DNA from: Sphingomonadales bacterium
GTDB lineage: Bacteria > Pseudomonadota > Alphaproteobacteria > Sphingomonadales > Sphingomonadaceae
Direction of reading: 5' to 3'
Length of the DNA stretch: 64,000 bases
Assembly (NCBI GenBank): GCA_025362295.1
Contig: JANYGX010000007.1
Coordinates: forward strand, 106,932-170,931
Of the stretch, positions 63,954-64,000 are shown piece by piece. Each line of letters opens with the position of its first letter. The first letter of the stretch is position 1. The translations under genes were made by a program, and so were the position numbers. The notes beneath the pieces were generated by a model, which was not told the origin of the DNA, ran no database searches, and saw nothing but the letters and a program-made list of their open reading frames with translations.

Positions 63954-64000
63954 ACCTCTTGTTCATGGCATCCGCTGTGAACACACGATCCAACCAGTGT
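63952..64000 (-). CDS. Possible C-terminal end of a minus-strand gene, cut by window edge
   Basis: A minus-strand frame is open from the edge to a TGA at 63952-63954 and reads HWLDRVFTADAMNKR, a protein-like ending. Only 15 codons are visible, so no product can be named. A plus-strand ATG at 63965, open to the edge (MASAVNTRSNQC), is the competing reading. Confidence 0.35.
   Translation of the reverse strand, partial: HWLDRVFTADAMNKR

Noticed and set aside
1..64000. CRISPR arrays, tRNA/rRNA genes, insertion sequences, prophage or integrase
   Set aside because: None was found on reading both strands; repeats are limited to the short palindromic elements and the AGCACC tract.

Overview
The window is a stretch of chromosome from an alphaproteobacterium. 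The evidence is a RegB/RegA redox pair, the single-chain GlnD and MaeB types usual in that class, the three-gene set ftsY-yciB-PfkB kinase, an alphaproteobacterial-type FtsQ/FtsA/FtsZ, and a complete division and cell wall (dcw) cluster. MurE carries the DNPR motif of meso-diaminopimelate enzymes, so the wall is Gram-negative type. Base composition is moderately GC-rich and even. I see no rRNA, tRNA, CRISPR array, insertion sequence or prophage, so this is core genome with a few accessory islands. Genus cannot be named from the sequence.

Left part (1-13.4 kb): an alkylation-repair pair (alkA-like, cut by the window edge, and ada), a 2Fe-2S ferredoxin, and pyrB with a catalytically dead dihydroorotase homologue. 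The pyrB leader holds three stem-loops, a strong terminator and a 41-codon ORF that ends on the pyrB start. On the minus strand follow sufE-regB-regA-nitronate monooxygenase (one tight operon), then the four-gene ligase-associated DNA repair cassette (ligase, exonuclease, Lhr-type helicase, PdeM nuclease) arranged as two divergent pairs only 17 bp apart.

Middle (13.4-42.3 kb): two large secreted paralogues of unknown function flank coq4. Then come acetyl-CoA synthetase, a lipoprotein, a class II Fic protein, dcd, murA and an SH3-domain protein. A phage-shock operon follows a well-formed sigma-54 promoter and begins with a 51-codon exported peptide (then pspA, pspC and two pspB-like genes). 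Next are a secreted beta-helix protein, maeB, mutS, glnD, a cystathionine-gamma-synthase family enzyme, a small secreted protein, and the adenosine-kinase/yciB/ftsY group. Just before the dcw cluster lies a divergent pair: a LapG-like periplasmic cysteine protease and a two-TM receptor with PAS and degenerate HD-GYP domains. I regard this pair as the most interesting candidate system, a possible LapD/LapG analogue built on a dead HD-GYP instead of a dead EAL domain.

Right part (42.4-64 kb): an unbroken 16-gene dcw cluster (mraZ, rsmH, ftsL, ftsI, murE, murF, mraY, murD, ftsW, murG, murC, murB, ddl, ftsQ, ftsA, ftsZ), mostly with 1-4 nt stop/start overlaps. The mraZ leader has a tandem MraZ-box operator and GANTC/GcrA-like sites. 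The ftsZ promoter has a perfect 14-bp palindrome and a GANTC next to a consensus -10. After ftsZ lies a palindromic intergenic repeat, then on the minus strand a quinohemoprotein alcohol dehydrogenase overlapping a Nu-class-like GST by one base.
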